A stretch of DNA of 64,000 bases from Hyperoodon ampullatus. Lineage: Eukaryota > Chordata > Mammalia > Artiodactyla > Ziphiidae. The stretch is from contig OX457058.1 of NCBI GenBank assembly GCA_949752795.1, forward strand, positions 155,692,353 to 155,756,352. Reading direction: 5' to 3'. The position numbers and the translations under genes are program-made. Of this stretch, positions 12,113 through 24,317 are shown one piece after another. The notes beneath the pieces are model-generated. The model was not told the DNA's origin. It made no database searches and worked only from the letters and a program-made list of their open reading frames with translations. Within the stretch, counting starts at the first letter, position 1. Each line of letters starts with the position of its first letter.

Positions 12113-12320
12113 TCATCATCATCTAACATTCATGTAGTGCTCACTCTGCACCAGGCCCATTTACATATATTAATATTTGTTACATTTATTCCTCTTAGCA
12201 GTCCCGTAAGGTGGGTACTGTTATTATTCCAATTTTACATGTAAGGAAACAGAGGCACGGAGAAGTTAGGTGACTTATCAGAGGTCCTGTGACTATATTT
12301 TTTACCCACTAACCCTTGAC
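12113..12320 (-). mobile_element. MIR SINE relic
   Basis: Read on the minus strand this follows the MIR pattern. On the plus strand it shows 'taacattcatgtagtgctcac', 'attccaattttacatgtaaggaaac' and 'agaggcacggagaagttagg', which mirror the MIR 3' half and core. MIR is an ancient tRNA-derived SINE shared by all mammals. Confidence 0.8.
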
Positions 12321-13368
12321 TTTCTGTCCGTAGCCAATGTGTAGTGTTGGAAGACTGCTATTTTGCCCTCTCTGAGTCCTCCATTTGTCAGACATCCCTT
12401 CTGCATGTGCCTCCTCTTAAAGTGCGGTTCCCAAGGGAGACCCTGTTCTTCAAGAGTGCTGTGACCTGTACAGAGAAGAGTAGCATCGCTGGGTCTCCTT
12501 GGGCCTGCTGCTGCTGGTCTGCTAGGAGCTTTGGGGAGGGGGCCTCCTAAGGAAGAAAGGAGGTATTCAAGTTGGGCACCCCTGGAAACTGGTTGGGTAG
12601 CATGTGCTGGTCCACTGGCCCCAGCTGCTAGATGAAGGGAATTAGGCCCAGCTATGACCTAATTATGAGTCTCATAAACCTGCATTGTGTCCTTCATTTT
12701 CCAGCTCATTGGCCACCCAGAGGGGGAGGGAAAATGGATGGGATTCTGGTCAAGTCCTTCCTGCCACTACTGTGTGGCCAAGGTCACAGGCCAGTGATGT
12801 CCAGAGAGAGCTGTGGAGGTGGGCTCTTTGTTGTTCTCTCTGAGCGAAGCTGGTGGGGAATGAGGCAGAAGAAAAGGAGGATTAGCAGACATTCAAGCCT
12901 TACAATACCTTGTTGGATTGGAATGTCTTCTCATGACCTTTGCAGAGACAGGAATTCCTGATTTGGCATTCTGTGACTATGAAGATAGATAGCAAATTAA
13001 CATGACCTCATACAACTCCGTATACGTGAATATACATACACAAAACTATCAATATCTGGCATATATCGTGCATCTTATGATTCTTTGGGAACAAAAACTG
13101 AATTGAAATGGTGCCAAGAATGTAGTTTTATGCTGCCAAAGAGCCCCAACTCCTTACTCTAGATAAAACACATAATCCCTATGTCACATTGATGTGTCCT
13201 CTCCAGACTTTCTCCTGTCGAAAGATCGCATCCATGAATCACTAGTAAAGTCTATGGAATTCTTAGTTGGGAATGTGTCTGGAAAAGGTTCCTCCCTCAT
13301 CATCCTTAAGAAGAAAGTTAATGATTTCTCTCTGAAATCCAGCCATGGAAGCCCTAGCACGAGTAGGA
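12321..13368. other. Unique noncoding sequence
   Basis: No gene or repeat was recognised. The open frame at 12632-12961 (109 codons) has no motif I can identify. Confidence 0.45.
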
Positions 13369-13615
13369 TGTTGCAGAAGGAATATGGCATTTGGGACCTC
13401 ACAGGTGCTGGATTTAAATCCTGCCTCTGCCACTTACTATTTGAGCAGCATTGGCCCTGGGTATGTTACTTATCCCGCCAAGCCTCTGTTTACTCATCAA
13501 TCAAATTTGGGAATAAATAATGATAAGCCTGCAAGGTTGTTTTATATTTAGTGTGAAATGAAATAGTATATCTAACATACATTATAGAAAGTCTATCACA
13601 GAGTAACAGCTTAAG
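13369..13615 (+). mobile_element. MIR SINE relic
   Basis: The core reads like MIR: 'ggatttaaatcctgcctctg', 'ccacttacta', then 'aagcctctgtttactcatc' and a degraded end near 'cagagtaacagctta'. Confidence 0.8.
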
Positions 13616-14921
13616 AAAAGAAAAACTCCTCCCACCTTCCACTGATCCAGCAGATACAGTATGAGATGGGTGTGACTATACAGTGGTAAGATCTCTTAGT
13701 GCAGTGATCCCCAGATTTTTAATACTGAGAACAAATTTAGGACTGCTAAGATTTTTGTAGAACATTTTAAAAACAACTGCCATCTAGTAACATATTTCAA
13801 AAGACATGCTAACATCCCCAAAGTAAGGATTCAGCTTACCTCAAAGGGGGTGTGTAAAAATTAAATAAGGTTATGCATATAAAGTACTTAATCCAGTTCT
13901 TAGCATTTGATAAGCACTTAAAAAGTCCTAAGTATTGTGTTTAGTATACTAGTCTAGTTTTAGTATTGGTGTAGTATAAATATTGAAACTCAAGTTCAAA
14001 TTCCCTAACATGACATATAAATAGGCTCCTATACACAGATATACCATTTCTACCACCCCCTAATATACAGCTACTTACAGACACACCCCAACTCCATCCA
14101 GGGGGTCCCAGACATAAATGCCCACAGGGTGGATAATATCATTAAATAAGAAAACTCTGGCACAGGGTCAACCTATCTTTTGTCTTCCATTGTTGATTTA
14201 GACATGGATTAAAGCTCTCAATAATAATAAAAGTCAACATTTATAATGATTAAGAAGAATATCATCTTGTTATATATCCAAGAATATGTTTGTGTGAAGG
14301 CATAAAATTTGCCAAGTGTAAAAATTAGTTGGAAAATCTGTATAGACTCACCCATCTTAATTATTGCATTTCAACCCTCTGGTTTTCTCTTAACATATGT
14401 CTGTGGCCAGTTCTGGTTCTGTACAGAGGGTAGCGCCCTCTCAGATGATGCTTCCAGAACCAAAGGATACTTAGCAAGTGATGGGGAAGTACATCACATG
14501 GTTGACCTTCATACATTTGCCTATGTTCTTCCGAGGGGGTTGTGCATTTTATGTCCCAATTCCCCATCCCAGCCACTCCAGTCTTTTACAGACTGCCTTC
14601 CAACCAACCTGATTAGTAATTAGCTGGGAGAAATTCTAAAAGAATCTCATCTTTGGATAACCCTATTTTGGAGGGAAACTGTGGCTCTTCCTCCTGCTGA
14701 TAGAAAGGGAATCAGCCTTATGTAGGGGATAACATCTTGGAAAAGTAGAAATTTGACATGTAGAGGTGAAATGACTTTCAGTATTGTAGTAAAGTGGATT
14801 TTTAAAAAATTTCCAAACCTCTAAACTCAATACATTCTAAATCATGACAAAATAAAAGCTAAAATCAAATCAGGTTAATATAAAAAAAAAACCTACTTAA
14901 GATCCAGCTTTGTTATGTCAG
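13616..14921. other. Unique noncoding sequence
   Basis: No gene is seen. The sequence is AT-rich. An A-run lies at 14882-14890. The open frame at 14309-14623 (104 codons) has no motif I recognise. Confidence 0.45.
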
Positions 14922-14934
14922 AATTTAAGGAGAG

Positions 14935-15978
14935 AGACAGCAGAAGCAAGAAGAACTAGAATCCTGCAGCCTGTGGAACAAAAACCACATTCACAGAAAG
15001 ACAAGATGAAAAGGCAGAGGGCTATGTGCCAGATGAAGGAACAAGATAAAACCCCAGAAAAACAACTAAATGAAGTGGAGATAGGCAACCTTCCAGAAAA
15101 AGAATTCAGAATAATGATAGTGAAGATGATCCAGGACCTCAGAAAAAGAATGGAGGCAAAGATTGAGAAGATACAAGAAATGTTTAACAAAGACCAATTA
15201 AAGAACAAAAACCAAGAAGAATTAAAGAACAAACAGAGATGATCAATACAATAACTGAAATGAAAAATACACTAGAAGGAATCAATAGCAGAATAACCGA
15301 TGCAGAAGAATGGGTAAGTGACCTGGAAGACAGAATGGTGGAATTCATTGCCATGGAGCAGAATAAAGAAAAAATAATGAAAAGAAATGAAGACAGCCTA
15401 AGAGTCCTCTGGCACAACATTAAATGCAACAACATTCACATTATAGGGGTCCCAGAAGGAGAAGAGAGAGAGAAGGGACCTGAGAAAATATTTGAAGAGA
15501 TTATAGTCAAAAAGTTCCCTAACATGGGAAAGGAAACAGCCACCCAAGTCCAGGAAGCAGAGAGAGTCCCAGGCAGGATGAACCCAAGGAGAAACACACT
15601 GAGACACATAGTAATCAAATTGGCAAAAATTAAAGACAAAGAAAAATTATTGAAAGCAACAAGCAAAAATGACAGATAACATACAAGGGAACTCCCATAA
15701 TGTTAACAGCTGATTTCTCAGCAGAAACTCTACAAGCCAGAAGGGAGTGGAATGATATATTTAAAGTGGTGAAAGGGAAGAACCTACAACCAAGATTACT
15801 CTACCTGGCAAGGATCTCATTCAGATTTCATGGAGAAATCAAAAGCTTTACAGACAAGCAAAAGCTAAGAGAATTCAGCACCACCAAACCAGCTCTACAA
15901 CAAGTGCTAAAGGAATTTCTCGAAGTGGGAAACACAAGAGAGGAAAACGACCTACAAAAACAAACCCATAACAATTAA
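14935..15978 (+). pseudogene. L1 ORF1 remnant (RNA-binding nucleic-acid chaperone)
   Basis: L1 ORF1p is the RNA-binding trimer that packages L1 RNA. The remnant reads in three frames joined by frameshifts near 15240 and 15680. The first part (about 14935-15240) is rich in Lys, Glu and Gln, as in the coiled coil. The second (15239-15679) has the RRM-like segment with IIGVPEGEE. The third (15700-15978) has the C-terminal domain motif AETLQARREW. Near 15193-15235 a short stretch around 'aattaaagaacaaa' appears twice. The usual stop after the C-terminal domain seems to be lost, since the frame runs on to 15978; this is judged from memory of related elements. Confidence 0.88.
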
Positions 15979-16018
15979 GAAAATGGTAATAGGAACGTAC
16001 ATATCGATAATTACCTTA

Positions 16019-18830
16019 AAAAAGAAAGAAATCATAAAGATCAGAGCAGAAATAAATGAAATAGAAACAAAACAATAGCAAAGATCAATAAAACTAAAGG
16101 TGGTTCTTTGAGAAGATAAACAAATTGATAAACCATTAACCAGACTCATCAAGAAAAAGAGGGAGAGGACTTAAATCAATAAAATTATAAATGAAAAAAT
16201 AGAAGTTACAGCAGACACTGCAGAAATACAAAGCATCCTAAGAGCCTACTACAAGCAACTCTATGCCAAAAAAATGGACAACCTGGAAGAAATGAACAAA
16301 TTCTTCAAAAGGGTTAACCTTCCAAGACCGAACCAGGAAGAAATAGAAAATATGAGCAGACCAATCACAAGTAATGAAATTGAAACTGTGATTAAAAATC
16401 TTCCAACAAACAAAAGCCTAGGACCAGATGGCTTCACAGGTGAATTCTATCAAACATTTAGAGAAGAGCTAACACCCATCCTTCTCAAACTCTTCCAAAA
16501 GATTGCAGAGGAAGGAACACTCCCAAACTCATTCTATGAGTCCACCATCACCCTGATACCAAAACTAGACAAAGATACTACAAAAAAAGAAAATTACAGA
16601 CCAATATCACTAATGAATATACATGCAAAAATCCTCAACAAAATACTAGCAAACAGAATCCAACAACACATTAAAAGATCATACACCATGATCAAGTGGG
16701 ATGTATCCCAGGGATGCAAGGATTCTTCAATATACGCAAATCAATCAATGTGATACACCACATTAACAAATTGAAGAATAAAAACCATATGATCATCTCA
16801 ATAGGTGCAGAAAAAGTTTTGGACAAAATTCAACACCCATTTATGATAAAAACTCTCCAGAAAGTGGGCATAGAGGGAACCTTCCTCAACATAATAAAGG
16901 CCAAATATGACAAACCCACAGCAAACATCATTCTCAGTGGTGAAAAACTGAAAGCATTTCCTCTAAGATCAGGAACAAGACAAGGATGTCCACTCTTGCC
17001 ACTATTTTTCAACATAGTTTTGGAAATCCTAGCCACGGCAATCAGAGAAGAAAAAGAAATGAAAGGAATACAAATTGGAAAAGAAGAAGTAAAGCTGTCA
17101 CTGTTTGCAGATGACATGATACTATACATAGAGAATCCTAAAGATGCTACCAGAAAACTACTAGATCTAATCAATGAATTTGGTAAAGTTGCAGGATACA
17201 AAATTAATGCACAGAAATCTCTTGCATTCCTATACACTACTGATGAAAAATCTGAAAGAGAAATTAAGGAAACACTCCCATTTACTATTGTAACAAAAAG
17301 AATAAAATACCTAGGAGTAAACTACCTAAGGAGGTAAAAGACCTGTACTCAGGAAGCTGTAAGACACTGATGAAAGAAATCAAAGATGCCACAAACAGAT
17401 GGAGAGATATACCATGTTTTTGGATTGGAAGAATCAATATTGTGAAAATGACTATACTACCCAAAGCAATCTACAGATTCAATGCAATCCCTATCAAAAT
17501 ACCAATGGCATTTTTTACAGGACTAAAACAAAAAATCTTAAAATGTGTATGGGGACACAAAAGACCCCGAATAGCCAAAGCAGTCTTGAGGGAAAAAAAC
17601 AGAGCTGGTGGAATCAGACTCCCTGACTTCAGACTATACTACAAAGCTACAGTACTCAAGACAATATGGTACTGGCACAAAAACAGAAATATAGATCAAT
17701 GGAACAGGATAGAATGCCCAGAGATAAACCCATGCACCTCTGGTGAACTAATCTATGACAAAGGAGGCAAGGATATACAATGGAGAAAAGACAGTCTCTT
17801 CGATAAGTGGTGCTGGGAAAACTGGATAGCTACATGTAAAAGAATGAAATTAGAACACTCCTTAACACCATACACAAAAATAAACTCAAAATGGATTAGA
17901 GACCTAAATGTAAGACCGGACACCATAAAGCTCTTAGAGGAAAACATAGGAAGAACACTCTTTGATATAAATCACGGTAAGATCTTTTTTGATCTACCTC
18001 CTAGAGTAATGGAAATAAAAACAAAAATAAACAAATGGGACCTAATAAAACTTAAAATCTTTTGCAAAGCAAAGGAAACTACAAACGAGATGAAAAGACA
18101 ACCCTCAGAATGGGAGAAAATATTTGCAAACTAATCAACAGACAAAGGATTAATCTCCAAAATATATAAACAGCTCATGGAGCTCAATATTAAAAAAACA
18201 AACATCCCAATCAAAAAATGCGCAGAAGACCTAAATAGACATTTCTCCAAAGAAGACACACAGATGGGCAAGAAGCACATGAAAAACTGCTCAACATCAC
18301 TAGTTATTAGAGAAATACAAATCAAAACTACAGTGAGGTATCACCTCACACCAGTTAGAATGGGCTTCATCAGAAAATCTACAAACAACAAATGCTGGGG
18401 AGGGTGTAGAGAAAAGGGAATTCTCTTGCACTGATGGTGGGAATGTAAATTGGTACAGCCACTATGGAGAACAGTATGGAGGTTCCTGAAAAAACTAAAA
18501 ATAGAATTACCATATGACCCAGCAATCCCACTACTGGGCATATAGCCAGAGAAAACCATAATTCAAAAAGATACATGCACCCCAATGTTCATTGCAGCCC
18601 TATTTACAATAGCCAGGTCATGAAAGCACCTAAATGCCCATAAACAGATGAATGGATAAAGAAGATGTGGTACATATATACAATGGAATATTACTCAGCC
18701 ATAAAAAGGAACGAAACTGGGTCATTTGTAGAGACGTGGATGGATCTAGAGACTGTCATACAGAGTGAAGTAAGTCAGAAAGAGAAAAACAAATATCATA
18801 TACTAACACATATATATGGAACCTAGAAAA
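16019..18830 (+). pseudogene. L1 ORF2 remnant (reverse transcriptase and C-terminal region)
   Basis: Intact ORF2p has an endonuclease, a reverse transcriptase and a Cys-rich C-terminus. Here the endonuclease domain is missing. The rest is split into frames 16274-16753, 16696-17337 and 17370-18134, followed by degraded coding sequence to about 18830. Visible motifs are [12 protein letters not shown] and [10 protein letters not shown] in the first frame, and the active-site FADD at 17104-17115. In reverse-transcriptase motif A, the position that is Asp in active L1s (SIDAEK) is Gly here (codon 16804-16806, GGT). With the frameshifts, that makes the enzyme non-functional. Confidence 0.92.
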
Positions 18831-19041
18831 ATGGTACAGATGAACTGGTTTGCAGGGCAGCAATAGAGACACAGATGTAGAGAACAAACATATGGACACT
18901 TAAGGGGGGAAAGCGGCGTGGGGGTGGTGGTGGTTGTGGGATGAACTGGGAGATTGGGATTGACATGTATAAACTGATGTGTATAAAATGGATGACTAAT
19001 AAGGACCTGCTGTATAAAAACATTAAATTTAATTTAAAAAA
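18831..19041 (+). mobile_element. L1 3' UTR with G-rich tract and A-rich end
   Basis: After the ORF2 end (ggaacctag) comes a UTR with a G-rich stretch (18903-18940) and then 'gggagattgggattgacatg'. It ends in 'cctgctgtataaaaacatt' and an A-rich tail. This 3' end matches that of the antisense L1 at the right edge. It differs from the 'gctgtacagtaggaac' type end of the fragment at 59851-60118. Confidence 0.85.
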
Positions 19042-19054
19042 AATTTAAGGAGAG

Positions 19055-19893
19055 TGTCAGTTTGGATTGAAATTAAAAGGCTGAAATAACTTTCCAGCCC
19101 GTGGAATTGTCCTTTTCTAAATGTAAGATGCCTGCAAAGGAAGTAGAAGATACTGTTCTTTTCTTTTGCTCATTTTCCTAGGAGGTGGATCTCAGCGCTT
19201 CTCTCTGGCTTAGCCCTGGCTATTTTGAAGAGATTGCTGCCAGGACAGTCACTTAACACAAATGTGCAGGCCTACTTTCCATCCATAGCAGAGATACTTT
19301 CCATTAAGCTATGCTTTTTGAGATATCATTGACATTAATGGTTAAAACCAACCTTCATGGAGCTGTTGCTATGAGAAAGACATTATGCTTAGGTTGCCAA
19401 CTCATAGTCTAACATAGGTTTTTTGGAGGTGGTTTTAAACCATTCTGTTTAATTTAGTTGAAATCAGGGTGAGAAGAAGTGCTTAACTCCTAATCACATA
19501 GAAACCCACATCCAGCCTGTTTGGCTGCTTAGGTAAAGGGAGTGAGACCACAATGACTTGAAAAAAGCCTTTCAGAGATTTTTGTTTCATTTTATTTCTG
19601 TTCTTCAAACTTAATAATAGGGGCATAGACAAAATATGTCCGAGTCATCAGAATGGTTTAGCTGTAACCTTAGGTAAGGGTTAGAGTGGGGGAAAGAAAG
19701 CAATAGATTATGTGGCTGTAGCTACTGAAAGAATATTTGCAAGAATTCTGTGGATTGGACAATGGAATTTGGAAGCAATTGCCTAGCATGCTTCTTTTCA
19801 GAAACTCAGGCACCCATTATGAGGAGTCTGGCATCCCCTGAAAAAATTCTTGCTTTTTTTTTCCTGTAGCCTCCTCTTCTTTATTTTGTCAAA

Positions 19894-19950
<57 letters not shown>

Positions 19951-21097
19951 GAGGGGGAAGTGCCATGTTAGCAGACCCTTGAGATGTCGCTGTACTTTCT
20001 CTTGTCTCCAGCTCTACTGGAATGAGCAAAATTGACAACCTCTAGATACCCAGAAGGAACCTTGAGATCCCATAGAGTGAAGTACATATTGTGGCTAATT
20101 TTACTTATGAGGAAGATTTCTTAAATGCTGAAATAGAGTATCATCTCTTGTTTTCCAAAGCAAGGTGCACAGATCCCAATAGCAACATTGTTTCTACCAT
20201 GCATGTCCCAGCAGGAAAAAGAGAAGAGAGGGAACATCTGCTATGTATCAGGCTTTTAACCTATTATCTTGGTTAATTTCAGTGACTAAGAAAACTGTGT
20301 CTACTAAATTGCAACAAAAACTACAAAGCTTAGAGTTTCTTTAGTGGCGCTGGTGAGTCTTCTCAGAGAATGATGGAAAGAACTCTTGATTTCTTACATC
20401 AGGGACTAGGAACAAGCTCTGGATGGGAAATCTGCAGTTTGGGGGTCATTTTGATGCTCTCTGGAGGAAGAGTCAGGCACCGAGTGCTTTGAGGTTCCCA
20501 CTGCTCACCCCTCACCCCATATTGAGGGTGAGAATTTCCTGAATCCCTGACTGACATCACTGTTGTTGGCTTCTTGCTCTCCACCCCATCAGCCTGGGCA
20601 GACTCTTGTCCCAAAGAACCTTATATGATTTTAAATCATCTGTCACTGGTAACTAGACCATGCACTGCACCCACCCATCCTACTGCTTTCATTTCTGCCT
20701 CAGTACTGTGTTTTACTCCCATTTACTGATACCACCATCTTAACAAGAGTAAGACATCAATTGTAGGAGTTGGGAGGGCTTGAGCCCTCATCATAACAAA
20801 TGGAGGGGCGAGAAAGGGATACAGTTTTCACCAATGACCTGGATTGAATCTCCAGGTATTACTTAGGTATTTAATTTTTATTCTTATTTTTTTAAATGTT
20901 GTGTGAGAGAATGCCAAAACACCAACCATCGTAGCCTCTTCAACACTGTACCTGCATTAGCCAGAGGGAAGCCTACCTCCTCAGAAGACAGTTGAAATTG
21001 GGAGAAAAAAGTCAGCCTCTAAAATTTCCCCAAGTTTCAATTGATTCAACTATAGATTTTTTAAAATCTCTGTTTCATTTTGGAATTTTTCCCTCTG
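19055..21097. other. Unique noncoding sequence with a GT microsatellite
   Basis: No gene is seen. The GT repeat at 19896-19947 is listed separately. The rest shows no repeat family or coding motif that I recognise. Confidence 0.5.
19896..19947 (+). repeat. (GT)n microsatellite
   Basis: This is an uninterrupted GT run of about 52 bases (26 units). Perfect runs of this length are often variable in length between individuals. Confidence 0.97.
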
Positions 21098-21107
21098 CGT
21101 TTTGGAG

Positions 21108-21326
21108 GTTTTTTGTTTGTTTGTTTGTTGTTTTGTGGTACGCGGGCCTCTCACTGTTGTGGCCTCTCCCGTTGCGGAGCACAGGCTCTGGACGCGCAGG
21201 CTCAGTGGCCATGGCTCACGGGCCCAGCTGCTCCACGGCATGTGGGATCCTCCCAGACTGGGGCACGAACCCGCGTCCCCTGCATTGGCAGGCGGACTCT
21301 CAACCACTGCGCCACCAGGGAAGCCC
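21108..21326 (-). mobile_element. CHR-type SINE, short form
   Basis: The element is antisense. It has the short form's 3' signature (gtggtacgcgggcctctcac on the plus strand), a tail made of TTTG units, and the head at the right (ccactgcgccaccagggaag). The TSD cgttttggag lies at 21098-21107 and 21327-21336. The short form lacks the 'acaactactga' module and second half of the long form. Its open frames on both strands are artefacts. Confidence 0.93.
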
Positions 21327-21427
21327 CGTTTTGGAGTTTTGATGTGAAATATTTTCTTTTGAATTCGGGGAACCACTTCCTAAAAATGGAAAAGTTAAAT
21401 AGGTTTCTTTTCTTTCCCATTGAAAAT

Positions 21428-21905
21428 ATAAACTGCATTCGTTTATTCAACAAATATTTACTGAGTGTCTGCTATGTGCCAGACACTGTTTTAGGGGCCT
21501 AGAATACATCAATGAACAAAAAGAGAAAAATATTCTTTCCTTTTGTAGAGCTTACATTCTGGTGGTGGTGGTGGGGTGATAAAAAATATAAACATACAAG
21601 TAATTCACTTTTATGTTATATGGTGATGAGCACTATAGAAAAAGACAAAGCATATCAGGTTAAGTGGATAGGAATGCTAGGTAGGAGGAGAAGGAGACAT
21701 TTGATCCAAAGATGAGGGATTTAGCCATGTAGACATTTGGGGAAGATATGGCCAGCACATCTGGAGCAGAGTGAAGAAGGGAGGCAGTTTACTACTGGGA
21801 GAGCATGTAGGGTCTATGTGGCCATTGAAGGGACTTCAGCTTTTACTCTGAGTTGACATGGGGAGCCATCACAGAGTCTTGAACAGATGACTAGTGTGAG
21901 TTAAT
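21428..21905 (-). mobile_element. L2 LINE relic
   Basis: On the plus strand it starts 'cattcgtttattcaacaaat', then 'ctgctatgtgccagacactg' and 'gagcttacattctggtggtg'. It continues into a degraded upstream part with 'cttttactctgagttgacatg' near 21841. This is the reverse complement of the L2 3' region. L2 is an ancient, extinct mammalian LINE. Confidence 0.75.
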
Positions 21906-22506
21906 ATGAGATGCTTGCTTTGGCTTCTGTGATCTTAATGTACCAAAAACCGTTTTCTTGCCCCATGGTTCCAGTTTTCTATGTGCAATTATGTCATTAG
22001 ATCAAACAGATCTCACTGACTTTGGCACTGAGCCGTTGCTGTACATTCCTGTTGGAGTATCTAGGTCCACCTACTGTTCACTCTGAAATTTGTTAGGGCA
22101 AGTTTTCTTGGTAAAATGCAACAGTGTATGGTGCCTAGGAAAAGGACAGTGGAAAGGCAATACATTTTCTCCCTGAGCCCAAGGTTTGATTACTTTTGTC
22201 ATTGTTTCCAGCCGACACAGCCACAAATATAATTAGTGGTTTTACAGTTATGTACGTTCATTGTCTGAGGCCTTATTGCCCCATAACTCATAAATCTGCC
22301 TTGCCATCTTTCCTTGACTCTCTTAAAGAATGCACCTACCCACCACCTACATAATGAAAGAAGCCACAAGCCCCAGCCTTGGAAGACTTGTATTGATTTG
22401 TAAAAAAAAGAGAAGCTATCACTTGCTGTTCTCACTAACCTGGAAATAGACACCACATTTTATATGCTACTCTGTTTCATTTGTAGATCTACATAGTAAA
22501 TCCATT
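21906..22506. other. Unique noncoding sequence
   Basis: No gene or repeat family was recognised. Confidence 0.4.
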
Positions 22507-22815
22507 AATTTATCTGTCTATTCATCTGTTCATCCATTCACCCATCATCTGCCCATCCATCCATCTGTCCAATTTCTATTCATTGAATGACTATTTTGTG
22601 CCAGGTACCATACTGGGAGGCAATATATTTCATGGTTAGATGCATGGACTGTAGCCTCAAACTGCCGGGAGTTGAATCCTGGCCATGGCTTTAGCCATAG
22701 GACTTGGGTAAGTTATATTGTTTGAGCTTCAGTTTCCTCATCTGTAGGATGAGAACAACAACCAAAGATATATCACAGAGTTGTTATTAGAATCACAAAG
22801 TTAATTGATCCAAGG
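22507..22815 (+). mobile_element. Degenerate (CATC)n tract, L2 fragment, then MIR relic
   Basis: An imperfect CATC/CATT run lies at about 22508-22572. A short antisense L2 3'-end fragment follows ('ttgaatgactattttgtgcc'). From about 22625 there is a sense MIR with 'gagttgaatcctggccatgg', 'cttcagtttcctcatctgta' and 'cagagttgttattagaatc'. Confidence 0.72.
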
Positions 22816-23674
22816 CCCTTTCCTTTTGTCCTGGAGGAATAGTTTAATTTGTTTGAGTCTGCAATTAATCCCCTCTTCTGTCACTTTTCATCAGTTCACT
22901 CCTCACCAGTTCATCCAGCAGCCTATCAAGGCCCCCACATGCATTAAGTGTTAAGGAGAGAGTTGGGTTTTTTGTGAGAAATGGGAGGTAGAGATGCATC
23001 CCTAGCGCCTAGCATAGTGCTTGGCACATGCACCATATCCGCATACACTTCATGGAACAAATGCACGTCCCTGTCCTTGAGGAGTGTTCAGTGTGTCTGC
23101 ACAAGGCCAATGCCAGATGGGAGTGTCACTGCGGCAGCCAGCCAAGGACAGGGAGCAGAGAAGGAACAACTGAGCACAGGCAGAGGGAGATGATCCTCCA
23201 GCTGCTTCAGCTGGCCTGGAAATGTAAAGCGATTTCTTCCTGGAATTGGCTCTTTTGTTCTGTGGCTTGATTTGTCTTTGTGTCAATGACTTGTCTGACA
23301 TTTCTAGGACTCTGTCCTAATACATGGTCCAGACAGGTGGGGATCCCAGTGGCGGACAATGTATGTATACTGTCTGTGTATATTCCAGAAAGAGTTTAAC
23401 CTTGGACAAAGAGGGCTAGTTTTTGTTTGTTTGTTTGTTTGTTTACTTCAGGAATGTTTGATATTAGCTCTGGGCCATTCCTCCTCACACCTGATTGGAA
23501 TAAGGGTAATAAGCACTTGGCTTACAGGACTTGTAGCTTTGCAAGATACAGGGGTGGTGCTTACATTTAAACTTGCTGTGACCCATCTTAGTGCAAAGGC
23601 ATGGGAAAGCCTCTAGAAAAATGTCAAATTTAAGGTGATAATCACATGGTGACTTCAGCACCTGTGTGGATTAA
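22816..23674. other. Unique noncoding sequence
   Basis: No gene is seen. A (TTTG)n run lies at about 23421-23444. The frames near 22981-23301 overlap on both strands and show no known motif. Confidence 0.45.
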
Positions 23675-24082
23675 ATAGCGGGGAACTCTGGAGCCAGATT
23701 GCCTGGGTTCAAATCATGGCTCTGTTTTTTATTGGTCATATAAATTTGGGCATTGTTAGTAACTTCTCTGTGCCATGTTTTTTTTTTTGTTGTAAAATGG
23801 TTTTTTAATAATTATAAACTACCTCATTGGATAGTTGAGAGGATTGAATGAGATATTTTTAAAGTACTTAAGTTCTCGGCTCATAAGGAATATTCAGTAA
23901 ATGTTTGCTATTATTTCTCTTCCTCCTCCTTCCCCCCTTTTCTTCTTCTTTTAGCACTACCGCTATTACTATTCAGAATAATGTCATTATGAAGATTCAG
24001 TTAGATAATATTTGTGTAGGTAGGTCACTGCCCGGCACAGTGCGTGACACAGATAAGCAATCAACAAATGTTAGTTTCCTTT
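23675..24082 (+). mobile_element. Two MIR relics in tandem
   Basis: The first (about 23675-23912) has 'gattgcctgggttcaaatca' and ends 'ttcagtaaatgtttgctatt'. It carries a T-run at 23779-23789. A second, partial copy (about 23985-24080) has 'gcccggcacagtgcgtgaca' and 'caatcaacaaatgttag', which again match the MIR 3' end. Confidence 0.75.
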
Positions 24083-24317
24083 CATAGGGGCCTCTCCAGT
24101 CCATCCTTAATCTCTCAGGGATATTCTCATCATTTTCACCAAACCTAATGCAAAATATTCACATTTCTGGTGCAAAGAAGAATCTCAATTCAAGTGAATA
24201 ACTAGGCCTCTCTTTTCTTCCCACTGCTCCCTGTGATAGAACACAGAACGGGTACGGGTACCTGTTCATAACTCTTTGTGATTTTGTGTTGAATGACAAT
24301 TGTAACTGTCTATTATC
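24083..24317. other. Unique sequence
   Basis: Nothing was recognised here. Confidence 0.35.

Larger units (their letters stand above)
14935..19041 (+). mobile_element. L1 LINE, 5'-truncated and internally deleted, 4.1 kb
   Basis: This is the largest repeat in the window. In order it has a 5'-truncated ORF1 region, a short remnant of the inter-ORF sequence, ORF2 lacking its endonuclease domain, a G-rich 3' UTR and an A-rich end. The perfect 13-bp TSD aatttaaggagag lies at 14922-14934 and 19042-19054, so the ends are exact and the insertion arose by target-primed reverse transcription. Frameshifts and stops show it is dead. The deletion that removed the endonuclease region has its junction near 16019. 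I cannot tell whether it was already in the source element. Confidence 0.95.

Noticed and set aside
16274..18134. Active reverse transcriptase
   Set aside because: The frame is broken in several places, the endonuclease is missing and a catalytic Asp is replaced by Gly.
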